A stretch of 23,088 nucleotides of DNA, taken from positions 1-23,088 of the forward strand of contig CAZSPW010000016.1 of NCBI GenBank assembly GCA_964608575.1. Direction: 5' to 3'. Source of the stretch: JAMIFN01 sp964608575. GTDB taxonomy: Bacteria > Pseudomonadota > Gammaproteobacteria > Burkholderiales > Burkholderiaceae_C. A program made the position numbers and the translations under genes. How positions within the stretch are numbered: the first letter of the stretch is position 1; every line of letters starts with the position of its first letter. The notes under the pieces are model-generated. The model was not told the origin of the DNA. It saw only the letters and a list, made by a program, of their open reading frames with translations, and ran no database searches. Positions 6,937-15,207 of the stretch are shown here, piece after piece.

Positions 6937-9633
6937 ATGACGACTGCTGCCGTGCCCACCACCATCCATCGCCAAGACTACGCGCCACCGGCCTGGTTGA
7001 TAGACAGTGTGGATTTGACTTTTGATTTAGACGCAGCCAAAACCCGAGTCTTGAGCCGCTTGCAAGTGCGCCGCAATCCGGCTGCGGCTGACCAAGCCGC
7101 GCCTTTGGTGCTGGACGGCGAGGCCATCAGTCTGGCGCGCGTCATGGTCAATGGACAGGGTTGCTCTTTCCGCACCGAAAACCAAGATCAACGATTGATT
7201 CTGGAAAAGCTGCCAGATAGCTGCGAGTTGGAGATTTTTACTGTTTGCAAGCCCGAAGCGAATACCGAGCTGTCTGGGCTTTATGCGAGTCAAGGCTCGC
7301 TTGTGACGCAGTGCGAGGCCGAGGGCTTTAGGCGCATAACTTATTTTCTCGATCGTCCCGATGTCATGGCGACTTATACCGTGACGCTACGGGCGGATAA
7401 AGCGACTTACCCCGTGCTCCTATCTAACGGCAATTTGTTGGAGCAAGGCGACTTGGAAGGCGGTCGCCATTTTGCACGCTGGCACGACCCGCATAAAAAA
7501 CCCAGCTATTTGTTTGCACTGGTGGCAGGTAAGCTGGTGTGTCGCGAACAAAAAGTGCGCGCTCGATCAGGTAAAGAGCACTTATTGCAAATTTTTGTCC
7601 GGCCAGGTGATTTGGATAAAACCGAGCACGCGATGGCATCACTGATCGCGTCTATCGCTTGGGATGAGTCGCGTTTTGGCTTGAGCCTAGATTTGGAGCG
7701 CTTCATGATAGTGGCCACCAGCGACTTCAATATGGGGGCGATGGAAAACAAAGGCCTCAACATTTTTAACACCAAATATGTACTGGCCAACCCCGCCACG
7801 GCTACCGATGACGATTACGCCGCGATTGAGTCTGTCATAGGGCATGAGTATTTTCACAACTGGACGGGTAACCGCATTACTTGTCGCGACTGGTTCCAGC
7901 TTTCCTTGAAAGAAGGCTTGACCGTCTTCCGTGATCAAGAATTCAGTATGGACATGATGGGTAGCGCCAGTGGCGCTGCCCTGTGTCGCATCAACGATGT
8001 GCGCGTGTTGCGCGCCAGCCAATTCAGCGAAGATGCGGGTCCGATGGCACATCCTGTGCGCCCCGATCAATACCAAGAAATCAACAATTTCTATACCGCC
8101 ACCGTGTATGACAAAGGCGCAGAAGTGGTGCGTATGTACCAAACCTTGCTGGGGCGCGAGGGCTTCCGTAGCGGTATGGATTTGTACTTTGCCCGCCATG
8201 ATGGCCAAGCCGTCACCTGCGACGATTTCGCGCAGTGCATGGCCGATGCCAACCCGCACAGCCCGCTGGCGCAGCATCTGGACGCTTTTAAGCGCTGGTA
8301 TGCGCAGGCAGGCACGCCGCGCGTGACTAGCCTAGGGCGCTGGGATGCGGCCAGCCAGACTTACACCTTGAAGCTGAGCCAAAGCTGCCCTGCCACGCCA
8401 GAACAAGCGGAAAAACTGCCCTTTGTAATACCCGTGCGCATGGGGCTGCTAGGCGCTGACGGTACTGCCCTGCCGCTGCAATTGGAAGGCGAGGCGGTAG
8501 CGGCAGGCACAGAGCGCACGCTGGTGCTGAGCGAGGCTGAGCAATATTTCACTTTTGTCGGTGTGAGCCAAGCGCCTACGCCTTCATTATTTCGAGGTTT
8601 CTCAGCACCAATTATTCATATTTCATCGCAGAATCTGCCTGAGCAGCTATTGATTTTGCAGCATGATAAGGATGCTTTTAACCGCTGGGAAGCAGGGCAA
8701 CAGCTCATGGTGCAGGCAGTTTTGGCGGCTTTGGGGCAAGACGAACTGACCGCAACGCCTTTGCCTGCTGAGTTATTGGCCGTATTGCGCAGCGTATTGC
8801 GTGATGAAAGCTTAGATGCAGGTTTGCGCACAGCGATCCTGACCCTGCCCGCTGAAAGCTATTTGGCTGAACAAGTGCAGGTGCTGGATGCGCAAAAACT
8901 CCACCGCGTGCGCGAAGCCATGCGTGCGCAGTTGGCGCGTGAATTGCAGGCCGACTGGCAAGCCGTATTGGCGGCGCACAGCGATACGGGCGCTTATGTA
9001 CCAGAAGCCCGAGCAGCAGGGCGCCGCGCCTTGGCTAATTTGGCTCTATCGGCTATTTGTTTGCAGGCCGTGGCAACAAATGACACAGTGCAGCAGGGCA
9101 AAACCCTGCAACGCTTTAAAGATGCCAGCAATATGACAGACCGCTGGGGCGCATTAACAGCCCTGGCCAGCAGCCGTAGTGCATTAGCGCAAGCCGCGTT
9201 GGATAAGTTTTACCAGCTCTATAAGGATGAGGCACTGGTGATCGATAAATGGTTTGCGCTGCAAGCGGGTTTGCCCGAAGCCCAGGCCGCCGGCACTGTG
9301 CTGCCACAGGTCAAGCAGCTGATGCAACACCCTGCCTTCAACCTGAAAAATCCTAATCGTGCGCGCAGCTTGGTCTTTGCGTACTGCGCCAATGCCGCGG
9401 CCTTCCACCGCGCTGATGCGGCGGGTTATGTGTTTTGGGCAGAGCAGGTGCTGGCGTTAGACAGCTTCAATCCGCCTACGGCGGCGCGCTTGGCGCGTAT
9501 GCTGGAGCGTTGGAGCCGTTTGGCCGAACCACAGCGCAGTGGCGCTTTAGAGGCATTAAAGCGCGTGGCGGCTAAGTCCAGTCTCAGCCGCGATGTGCGT
9601 GAAGTGATAGAGCGCGCTTTGCAAAATGTTTGA
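6937..9633 (+). CDS. pepN: Aminopeptidase N (M1 family zinc metallopeptidase)
   Basis: Broad-specificity cytoplasmic enzyme that removes N-terminal amino acids from peptides. The product from the ATG is 898 residues, close to the 870-900 of proteobacterial PepN. Seen directly: the GAMEN substrate-binding motif (residues 267-271) and the zinc site HEYFHNW with His303, Glu304 and His307, plus the third ligand Glu326 in LSLKEGLTVFRDQEF. FYTATVYDKGAEVVRMY contains the conserved active-site tyrosine. The C-terminal part is the alpha-helical DUF3458-type domain ending with NPNRARSLVFAYC and a helical tail. An in-frame TTG at 6928 would add three residues (MTT); the ATG at 6937 is preferred. No good Shine-Dalgarno precedes either. 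The chromosomal 14-mer CTGCCTGAGCAGCT occurs in its coding sequence at 8635-8648, encoding LPEQL. Confidence 0.96.
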   Translation: MTTAAVPTTIHRQDYAPPAWLIDSVDLTFDLDAAKTRVLSRLQVRRNPAAADQAAPLVLDGEAISLARVMVNGQGCSFRTENQDQRLILEKLPDSCELEIFTVCKPEANTELSGLYASQGSLVTQCEAEGFRRITYFLDRPDVMATYTVTLRADKATYPVLLSNGNLLEQGDLEGGRHFARWHDPHKKPSYLFALVAGKLVCREQKVRARSGKEHLLQIFVRPGDLDKTEHAMASLIASIAWDESRFGLSLDLERFMIVATSDFNMGAMENKGLNIFNTKYVLANPATATDDDYAAIESVIGHEYFHNWTGNRITCRDWFQLSLKEGLTVFRDQEFSMDMMGSASGAALCRINDVRVLRASQFSEDAGPMAHPVRPDQYQEINNFYTATVYDKGAEVVRMYQTLLGREGFRSGMDLYFARHDGQAVTCDDFAQCMADANPHSPLAQHLDAFKRWYAQAGTPRVTSLGRWDAASQTYTLKLSQSCPATPEQAEKLPFVIPVRMGLLGADGTALPLQLEGEAVAAGTERTLVLSEAEQYFTFVGVSQAPTPSLFRGFSAPIIHISSQNLPEQLLILQHDKDAFNRWEAGQQLMVQAVLAALGQDELTATPLPAELLAVLRSVLRDESLDAGLRTAILTLPAESYLAEQVQVLDAQKLHRVREAMRAQLARELQADWQAVLAAHSDTGAYVPEARAAGRRALANLALSAICLQAVATNDTVQQGKTLQRFKDASNMTDRWGALTALASSRSALAQAALDKFYQLYKDEALVIDKWFALQAGLPEAQAAGTVLPQVKQLMQHPAFNLKNPNRARSLVFAYCANAAAFHRADAAGYVFWAEQVLALDSFNPPTAARLARMLERWSRLAEPQRSGALEALKRVAAKSSLSRDVREVIERALQNV
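8635..8648 (+). repeat. 14-mer core of the 30-bp element, inside pepN
   Basis: CTGCCTGAGCAGCT here is identical to the reverse-strand hairpin core of copy A (2157-2170), and the match extends to 16 bases (CTGCCTGAGCAGCTAT). It is read as normal codons (Leu-Pro-Glu-Gln-Leu) in a conserved part of PepN, so it is not an insertion. It could be chance or a genuinely over-represented word. Confidence 0.4.
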
Positions 9634-9671
9634 TTTTTCCCTAGCCTAAACATCATTGAAGGAGGCATACC

Positions 9672-10400
9672 ATGCGTTTTCTCTCTAGTTTAATTTTGAG
9701 CCTGAGCTTGTTAGTGGGCCTATATTTGGCAGGTCAGCAAATTGGTCAGGGTACGGCGCGCTTTCGTGCAGATAACCGTTCGCTGATAGTCAAAGGCCTG
9801 GCCGAACAAGAAGTCAAGGCAGACCTTGCGACTTGGAATATTGCCTTTCGCCGTGCTGGCAACGATTACGCGCAACTGCAGAGCGAAATCAAGGCCGATA
9901 AAGAAGCAGTACAGGCGTTTTTGACTAAGCAGGGCTTTACCCCCGCCGAAGTGCAGCAGCAGCCTACACGCACGGTGGATAAATTGACCAATGAATACAG
10001 TAATAACCAAGGCGAAGACAAAGCGCGTTTTATTTTGACGGGCAAATACACCGTAAAAAGCAAAAATGTGGATCAGGTTGCCACCGCTTTGGGGCATCTG
10101 GATGAATTGCAGGCACAAGGGATTTTGTTAGACAGCGACGGTGGCGCCAACCCTAGCTATGCGCTCACCAATTTCAACGATCAATTACGCCCTTTGCTGC
10201 TCGATCAAGCCACCGCCAATGCCAAAGTGACGGCAGACCAAATGGCTAAAAAACTGGGGGTAAAAGTGGGCAAACTGCGTAGCGCCAATCAGGGTGTGAT
10301 TCAAATTTTTGGCGCAGACCAAGACAGCGAATACGGTGGAGAGGGCGCGATACAAAAAAAACTGCGTGTGGTCAGTACTTTTGAGTTTGATTTGAAATGA
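9672..10400 (+). CDS. SIMPL (DUF541) domain protein, membrane-anchored or periplasmic
   Basis: A 242-residue envelope protein of unknown biochemical role. Residues 1-20 are hydrophobic (MRFLSSLILSLSLLVGLYLA), an uncleaved anchor or a signal peptide. The SIMPL fold follows from about 36 to the end: SLIVKGLAEQEVKADLATWNIAFRR is the typical first beta strand and helix, and VVSTFEFDL the last strand. The middle holds a long amphipathic region with FLTKQGFTPAEVQQQPTRTVD. A strong ribosome binding site (AAGGAGG) stands just upstream. It follows pepN by 38 bases and its stop codon overlaps the dnaE start (ATGA), so translation of the two is probably coupled. SIMPL family members range from outer-membrane stress proteins to IRAK1-binding-like proteins; nothing here narrows it further. 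Confidence 0.87.
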   Translation: MRFLSSLILSLSLLVGLYLAGQQIGQGTARFRADNRSLIVKGLAEQEVKADLATWNIAFRRAGNDYAQLQSEIKADKEAVQAFLTKQGFTPAEVQQQPTRTVDKLTNEYSNNQGEDKARFILTGKYTVKSKNVDQVATALGHLDELQAQGILLDSDGGANPSYALTNFNDQLRPLLLDQATANAKVTADQMAKKLGVKVGKLRSANQGVIQIFGADQDSEYGGEGAIQKKLRVVSTFEFDLK

Positions 10401-13400
10401 CGGATTTTGTTCACCTGCGCCTGCACTCCGAATACTCGGTGGTGGACAGCACCCTGCGTGTGGGCGAAGCGGTAGCGGCGGCGGCTAAAGATGGTCAAGG
10501 CGCGCTGGCCTTGACGGATTGGAATAACTTGTTTGCTGGGGTCAAGTTTTATAAGGCCGCACGCAGCAAAGGGGTCAAGCCCATTTTGGGCGCTGAGGTC
10601 ACGATGGAGGGCAGCCCCGGGCAGGCGCTAGCGCAGGGGCAGCAAAGCCGCTTACTGCTGCTGGTGCAAAACCAGCAAGGTTATTTGAATTTATGCGAGT
10701 TGCTGGCGCGAGCCTGGACGCAAAGCGCCCAGCCCTTGAGTGCCGCTTTGACTTGGGAGAGTTTGGCTGAATTAAGCGCTGGTTTGATCGTGCTCTCGGG
10801 CGCAAGTGCGGGGCTGGTGGGGCAGGCGCTGTTGGCGGGCGATGAGTCGCGCGCTGCCGAGTTGGCGCTGCAGCTGGCGCAATGGTTTCCGCATCGCTTC
10901 TATCTGGAAGTGCAGCGCGCAGGTCGCCCTGGTGACGAAGTGCATACTGCCGCCTGTGCCCAATTGGCTGCGCGCCTGCAACTGCCCCTGGTGGCAACGC
11001 ATCCCGTACAGTTTTTGCAAGAAGCGGATTTTGAGGCGCATGAAACCCGTATTTGCATTGCTGATGGCGAGATGGTCGCAGACCCCAAACGGGTCAAACG
11101 CTTCAGCCCACAGCAGTACTTCGCAAGTCGCGCTGATATGCAGGCGCGCTTTGCTGACCTGCCAAGCGCTTTGGCCAATTCAGTAGAAATTGCCAAACGC
11201 TGTTCCCTTACCCTGACTTTAGGGCAATCACGCCTGCCTGATTACCCCATACCCTTGGTGGATGGCAGGCAAATGGGCGAAGAAGAATACTTTCGTTATG
11301 CCGCGCATGAAGGATTGAAGGAGCGCCTCCAGCATCTCTACCCCCATGCCGAGATGCGCGAGAAGCAGCGTCCGCGCTATGAAGAGCGTTTGAACTTTGA
11401 GCTCGAAACTATCATTAACATGAAGTTTCCAGGCTATTTCCTCATCGTTTCTGACTTTATCCAATGGGCCAAAACACACGGCTGCCCAGTTGGCCCAGGG
11501 CGTGGTTCTGGTGCAGGTTCCTTGGTGGCCTATGTGCTCAAAATTACCGATTTGGACCCCCTGCAATACGGCCTGCTGTTCGAGCGCTTTTTGAACCCTG
11601 AACGCGTCTCCATGCCCGACTTCGATATTGACTTTTGCCAAAGCAATCGCGATCGCGTGATTGATTATGTGAAAGACAAATATGGCCGCAACGCGGTCAG
11701 CCAAATTGCCACTTTCGGCACGATGGCTGCCCGTGGGGTGGTTCGCGATGTCGGGCGGGTGCTGGAGATGTCTTACGGTTTTTGCAACGAGATCACTAAA
11801 CTCATTCCCAATAAACCTGGTCTGAATGTGACGCTGGCCAAGCCGCCCGCTGTAAAAGAGCCAGGCGATAAATACACCTATGCCAGTGAGGCCGAGCCGA
11901 TTTTGGCTGAGCGCGAAGCCAAAGAAGAACAGGTGCAAAGGCTGATGGAAATGGCGCGCAAGCTCGAAGGCTTGACGCGCAATATCGGGATGCACGCGGG
12001 CGGGGTGTTGATCGCGCCTGGCAAGCTCACTGACTTTTGCCCGCTATACCAACAGCCAGGATCAGACTCGGCGGTGAGTCAGTTTGATAAAGACGATGTA
12101 GAAGCCGCAGGCTTGGTCAAATTCGACTTTTTAGGTCTGGCTACGCTGACGATTTTAGAGATTGCCCGTAACCATATCCGTGCCCGCTACAAAGGCATGG
12201 AAAACTTTGCTTATGAGGAGCTGGCGCTAACGGATAAAAAAGTCTATAGCGAGATTTTTAGCGCAGGTTTGACCGAAGCGGTGTTTCAGTTTGAGTCGGC
12301 AGGCATGCAAAAGCTGCTGAAACAAGCCAAGCCAGATCGCTTTGAAGACTTGATCGCCTTAAACGCCCTGTATCGCCCAGGGCCTATGGACAACATCCCA
12401 GACTTTATTGCAGGCAAGCGCGACCCCGCGGCGGTGCATTACCCGCACCCCATGCTCGAAGGTATTTTGCGTGAAACCTACGGCATCATGGTGTATCAGG
12501 AACAGGTGATGCAGGCAGCGCAAATTTTGGGTGGCTACTCCCTGGGTGGCGCCGATATGTTGCGCCGTGCCATGGGTAAAAAGAAGGCCGAGGAAATGGC
12601 TGAGCATCGCGCGATCTTCCGCGCAGGGGCAGCCAAAAACGGTATTGAAGAGCAGCGTGCCGACGAAATTTTCGATTTAATGGAAAAGTTCGCAGGCTAT
12701 GGTTTTAACAAATCGCATGCGGCAGCTTATTCCCTTCTCGCTTACCACACCGCTTGGCTGAAAACCCATTACCCCGCCGAGTTTTACTGCGGCAATATGA
12801 CGGTGGAAATGGGCAATACCGATAAGCTGCAAGTCTTGGTGGAAGATGCCACGCGCCGCTTTGGTATCACTTTTGAGTTGCCTGATATCAATCGTGGTGA
12901 ATACGCCTTTATACCCGTGAGCGAAAAAGTGGTGCGTTATGGTTTGGGCGCTATCAAAGGCACGGGCGAGCAAGCGATTGAAGCCATTGTGCGTGAACGC
13001 CAAACGGGTGGCGATTACCGTTCATTTTTTGATTTCATGGGGCGCTTAGATCGCAGCAAAGTCAACAAACGCACGGTAGAAGCCTTGGTCAATGCGGGCG
13101 CGTTTGATAGCCTGCATTTGTGTCGCGCTTCACTGCTGGCTTCGGTGGATAAAGGCATGGCTTATGCCCAAGCGCAAGAAGCCAGTGTCCACCAAGGTGG
13201 TTTGTTTGATTTTGATGGCGGCAGTGAAGACGCGCATAGCTTTGCACCTGAGCTCGAAAGCGCCAGCCCCTGGGATATGCGGCAAAAACTGGCGCAAGAA
13301 AAAGCCGCCTTGGGCTTTCACCTCTCAGGCCATTTGTTTGATGCGCTGGCCTTGGAAGTGCGTCAATTTGCGCCCACACGCATCAGCGATCTGGCCGATA

Positions 13401-13954
13401 GCCGCGAGGAAGTGACGATTGCGGGCATCGTGCGCGAGAAACGCTATATCAATACTGCGCGTGGCAAATTATTGGTGGTGCTGCTAGACGATAAAAGTGC
13501 CTGCATGGAAGTGGCCTTGCCACAAAAGGGCGATGACAGCCAAGCTGACGAGGCCATAGTCGAAGACTATTTGCTGGTGGTGCAGGGCACTTGTCGCTTC
13601 GACAAATTCAGCGACGGCCTGCGCTTTAGTGCCAAACGCTACTTCGATCTGCCCAGTGCGCGTGCTAGCTATGGCAAATACCTGCGGGTTTGCAGCCCAG
13701 GTGCGCCGCAACGCTTGCCCGATGTGGCGCGTTTATTGCGCGAATTCCCTGCAGTCACAGTTTTGGCTGACGATGGCTATGAAAGCAAGCTAGGTCTGCC
13801 CCTGCGTTTTGAGATTGCAGGCGCTGGCAGTAAAGGCTGTGTGCAACTGCCCAGCCACCACCGTTTCTGGCCTAGCGATGCTGCTTTGGCCGCATGGATG
13901 CTGGAAGTGCAGGGCGCGCAAACGCAAATTGTTTACAGGGCGCAAGAGGCATAA
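10397..13954 (+). CDS. dnaE: DNA polymerase III alpha subunit
   Basis: Replicative DNA polymerase catalytic subunit, 1185 residues, normal for DnaE1. Domains in order: an N-terminal PHP domain (FVHLRLHSEYSVVDS; GVKPILGAEV), then the palm with GRGSGAGSLVAYVLKITDLDP and PDFDIDF, whose aspartates are 408, 410 and 412. The third palm aspartate is likely 577 (VKFDFLGL). Next come fingers and helix-hairpin-helix parts (YRPGPMDNIPDFI; QEQVMQAAQ; FNKSHAAAYSLLAYHTAWLK), and then an OB-fold nucleic-acid-binding domain at about 1010-1090 (EVTIAGIVREKRYINTARGK). No proofreading exonuclease insertion is present, so DnaQ must be separate. The ATG overlaps the stop of the SIMPL gene by four bases; its ribosome binding site would lie within the end of that gene. 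Confidence 0.97.
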   Translation: MTDFVHLRLHSEYSVVDSTLRVGEAVAAAAKDGQGALALTDWNNLFAGVKFYKAARSKGVKPILGAEVTMEGSPGQALAQGQQSRLLLLVQNQQGYLNLCELLARAWTQSAQPLSAALTWESLAELSAGLIVLSGASAGLVGQALLAGDESRAAELALQLAQWFPHRFYLEVQRAGRPGDEVHTAACAQLAARLQLPLVATHPVQFLQEADFEAHETRICIADGEMVADPKRVKRFSPQQYFASRADMQARFADLPSALANSVEIAKRCSLTLTLGQSRLPDYPIPLVDGRQMGEEEYFRYAAHEGLKERLQHLYPHAEMREKQRPRYEERLNFELETIINMKFPGYFLIVSDFIQWAKTHGCPVGPGRGSGAGSLVAYVLKITDLDPLQYGLLFERFLNPERVSMPDFDIDFCQSNRDRVIDYVKDKYGRNAVSQIATFGTMAARGVVRDVGRVLEMSYGFCNEITKLIPNKPGLNVTLAKPPAVKEPGDKYTYASEAEPILAEREAKEEQVQRLMEMARKLEGLTRNIGMHAGGVLIAPGKLTDFCPLYQQPGSDSAVSQFDKDDVEAAGLVKFDFLGLATLTILEIARNHIRARYKGMENFAYEELALTDKKVYSEIFSAGLTEAVFQFESAGMQKLLKQAKPDRFEDLIALNALYRPGPMDNIPDFIAGKRDPAAVHYPHPMLEGILRETYGIMVYQEQVMQAAQILGGYSLGGADMLRRAMGKKKAEEMAEHRAIFRAGAAKNGIEEQRADEIFDLMEKFAGYGFNKSHAAAYSLLAYHTAWLKTHYPAEFYCGNMTVEMGNTDKLQVLVEDATRRFGITFELPDINRGEYAFIPVSEKVVRYGLGAIKGTGEQAIEAIVRERQTGGDYRSFFDFMGRLDRSKVNKRTVEALVNAGAFDSLHLCRASLLASVDKGMAYAQAQEASVHQGGLFDFDGGSEDAHSFAPELESASPWDMRQKLAQEKAALGFHLSGHLFDALALEVRQFAPTRISDLADSREEVTIAGIVREKRYINTARGKLLVVLLDDKSACMEVALPQKGDDSQADEAIVEDYLLVVQGTCRFDKFSDGLRFSAKRYFDLPSARASYGKYLRVCSPGAPQRLPDVARLLREFPAVTVLADDGYESKLGLPLRFEIAGAGSKGCVQLPSHHRFWPSDAALAAWMLEVQGAQTQIVYRAQEA

Positions 13955-13996
13955 AGGCGCACATTGTGTTGGGGTTTGGACATCAAAGGTGAAGCG

Positions 13997-14692
13997 ATGC
14001 ACGGTTTTATCGTTACAGGTACCGATACTGGCGTGGGTAAAAGCCTAGTTAGTGCGGCTTTGCTATGGCGCTTGCGGCAACGCTTTGCACGCGTTGCTGG
14101 CTATAAGCCCATAGCCGCCGGCTGCGAAGCCGATGGCAGCAACGAAGATGTAGAGCTGCTGCGTCAATTCAGCCAGCCGGTTTTGACGGCGCAGCAGTCC
14201 TGTACTTATTTGCTGCGCAGCGCCTGCGCCCCGCATTTGGCCGCGCTAGAGCAAGACCTTCAGCTGCAAAGTGCGCCAATAGTGCAAGCTGCAGTGGATT
14301 TGGCGGCGCAAAGCGATGCCTTGGTGGTGGAAGGCGCAGGCGGCCTGCTGGTGCCACTGTCTGTGCATCCACGCTTGGATACCGCCGAGGTGTTTGCGCA
14401 AATCCACCTAGCCTTAAAACTGCCGGTGGTGCTGGTGGTGGGTATGCGTTTGGGCTGCATCAATCATGCTTTGTTGACGGCTGAGGTCTTGGCTGCACGA
14501 GGCTTGCCATTGGCCGCCTGGGTGGCCAACTGTATCGAAGCGGATATGCCGTATTTAGATGACAACATCCTCACGCTGCAGGCGCTTTTGCCCGCGCCCT
14601 TATTGGGCATGGTGCCGTTTATGCCCGATTTGCCTGTGCATGAGAGGGTGCTACAAGCGGCTCAAGGTTTACAAACCGTGTCCTTGGCATGA
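13997..14692 (+). CDS. bioD: ATP-dependent dethiobiotin synthetase
   Basis: Closes the ureido ring of dethiobiotin from 7,8-diaminopelargonic acid, CO2 and ATP, the penultimate step of biotin synthesis. 231 residues, the family norm. The P-loop is GTDTGVGKS near residues 8-16, followed by GYKPIAAGCE and the VVEGAGGLLVPLS motif of the second half. RLGCINHALLTAEVL and GWVANC-like AAWVANCIEADMPYL complete the family pattern. The ATG at 13997 is chosen for its upstream AAGGTGA; an in-frame TTG at 13964 would add eleven atypical residues. It follows dnaE by 42 bases. The link to the biotin-dependent carboxylase in the same window is probably incidental. No other bio gene is adjacent, which is unusual since bioD is often with bioF, bioA and bioB. 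Confidence 0.93.
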   Translation: MHGFIVTGTDTGVGKSLVSAALLWRLRQRFARVAGYKPIAAGCEADGSNEDVELLRQFSQPVLTAQQSCTYLLRSACAPHLAALEQDLQLQSAPIVQAAVDLAAQSDALVVEGAGGLLVPLSVHPRLDTAEVFAQIHLALKLPVVLVVGMRLGCINHALLTAEVLAARGLPLAAWVANCIEADMPYLDDNILTLQALLPAPLLGMVPFMPDLPVHERVLQAAQGLQTVSLA

Positions 14693-14712
14693 TTTTTACT
14701 ACAAAAATCAAA

Positions 14713-14742
14713 GCTGCCCAGGCAGGTTTGGCGGCTTAAAAC
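14713..14742 (+). repeat. 30-bp 3'-end element, copy B
   Basis: Begins GCTGCCCAGGCAGG (hairpin CTGCC-CA-GGCAG) and ends TTTGGCGGCTTAAAAC. It differs from copy A at two positions. It lies 20 bases after the bioD stop codon, in sense orientation, and just upstream of a TATAAT hexamer at 14755-14760. It may serve as a bioD transcript end, or overlap the promoter of the next operon. Confidence 0.75.
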
Positions 14743-14754
14743 ACTGTTTTTTCA

Positions 14755-14760
14755 TATAAT
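14755..14760 (+). promoter_or_regulatory. Candidate -10 box of the Rieske-sppA-xerC operon
   Basis: A perfect TATAAT 40 bases upstream of the Rieske gene start, which would give a leader of about 34 bases. No good -35 hexamer is found at 16-18 bases; TTGGCG, inside repeat copy B, is 21 bases away. A weak or activator-dependent promoter is possible. Confidence 0.4.
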
Positions 14761-14800
14761 TCCTACTGTTTTTATCCTCCAGTTGTTCTTGACTGCTGCC

Positions 14801-15169
14801 ATGTCAGATGACCGCATTGCCCTGTGCTCCAGCGCCGATTTACGCGATGGTGGGCTGGCCGTCTCTTTTGATGTGGTTTTTGGTGGGCAAACCTGCCCCG
14901 CTTTTGCCGTGCGTTACCACGGCGCTGTGTATGCCTATGTCAATCGCTGTAGCCATGTGGCCTTGGAGCTCGATTGGCAGCCGAATAAAGTGTTTGATGC
15001 CAGCGGCTGCTATCTGGTGTGCGCCAATCACGGTGCCATCTTCGCCCCAGATACTGGGGCTTGCTTAGGTGGGCCTGGGCGCGGACCCTTGCAAAAAATC
15101 CTGTGTTCTGAAGAAAACGGGCGCGTCTATTGGCATACTGCTTGGAATCTGCGCCCTCCTTTATTTTGA
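14801..15169 (+). CDS. Rieske [2Fe-2S] domain protein
   Basis: A 122-residue, soluble, stand-alone Rieske ferredoxin-like protein, probably an electron carrier. The cluster ligands are visible: Cys50-x-His52 (RCSHV) and Cys74-x-x-His77 (LVCANHGAIF). GACLGGPGRGPLQKI supplies the proline/glycine loop that shields the cluster. The spacing of 21 residues between the two pairs fits small Rieske proteins of the dioxygenase-ferredoxin kind. There is no signal peptide or membrane anchor, so it is not the cytochrome bc1 subunit. Its partner oxygenase or reductase is not in the window. In many Burkholderiales a gene of this kind precedes an S49 peptidase, as it does here 38 bases downstream. The ATG at 14801 is preferred to an in-frame TTG at 14783; no clear Shine-Dalgarno is seen. 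Confidence 0.88.
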   Translation: MSDDRIALCSSADLRDGGLAVSFDVVFGGQTCPAFAVRYHGAVYAYVNRCSHVALELDWQPNKVFDASGCYLVCANHGAIFAPDTGACLGGPGRGPLQKILCSEENGRVYWHTAWNLRPPLF

Positions 15170-15207
15170 TTTGCGACTTCACTCTAGTTTTTCACCACTG
15201 AGCCTCT

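Noticed and set aside
6914..6942. TTGACA (6914-6919) as the pepN -35 box
   Set aside because: A -10 at the right distance would fall on the start codon, so transcription would begin inside the gene. Probably chance.
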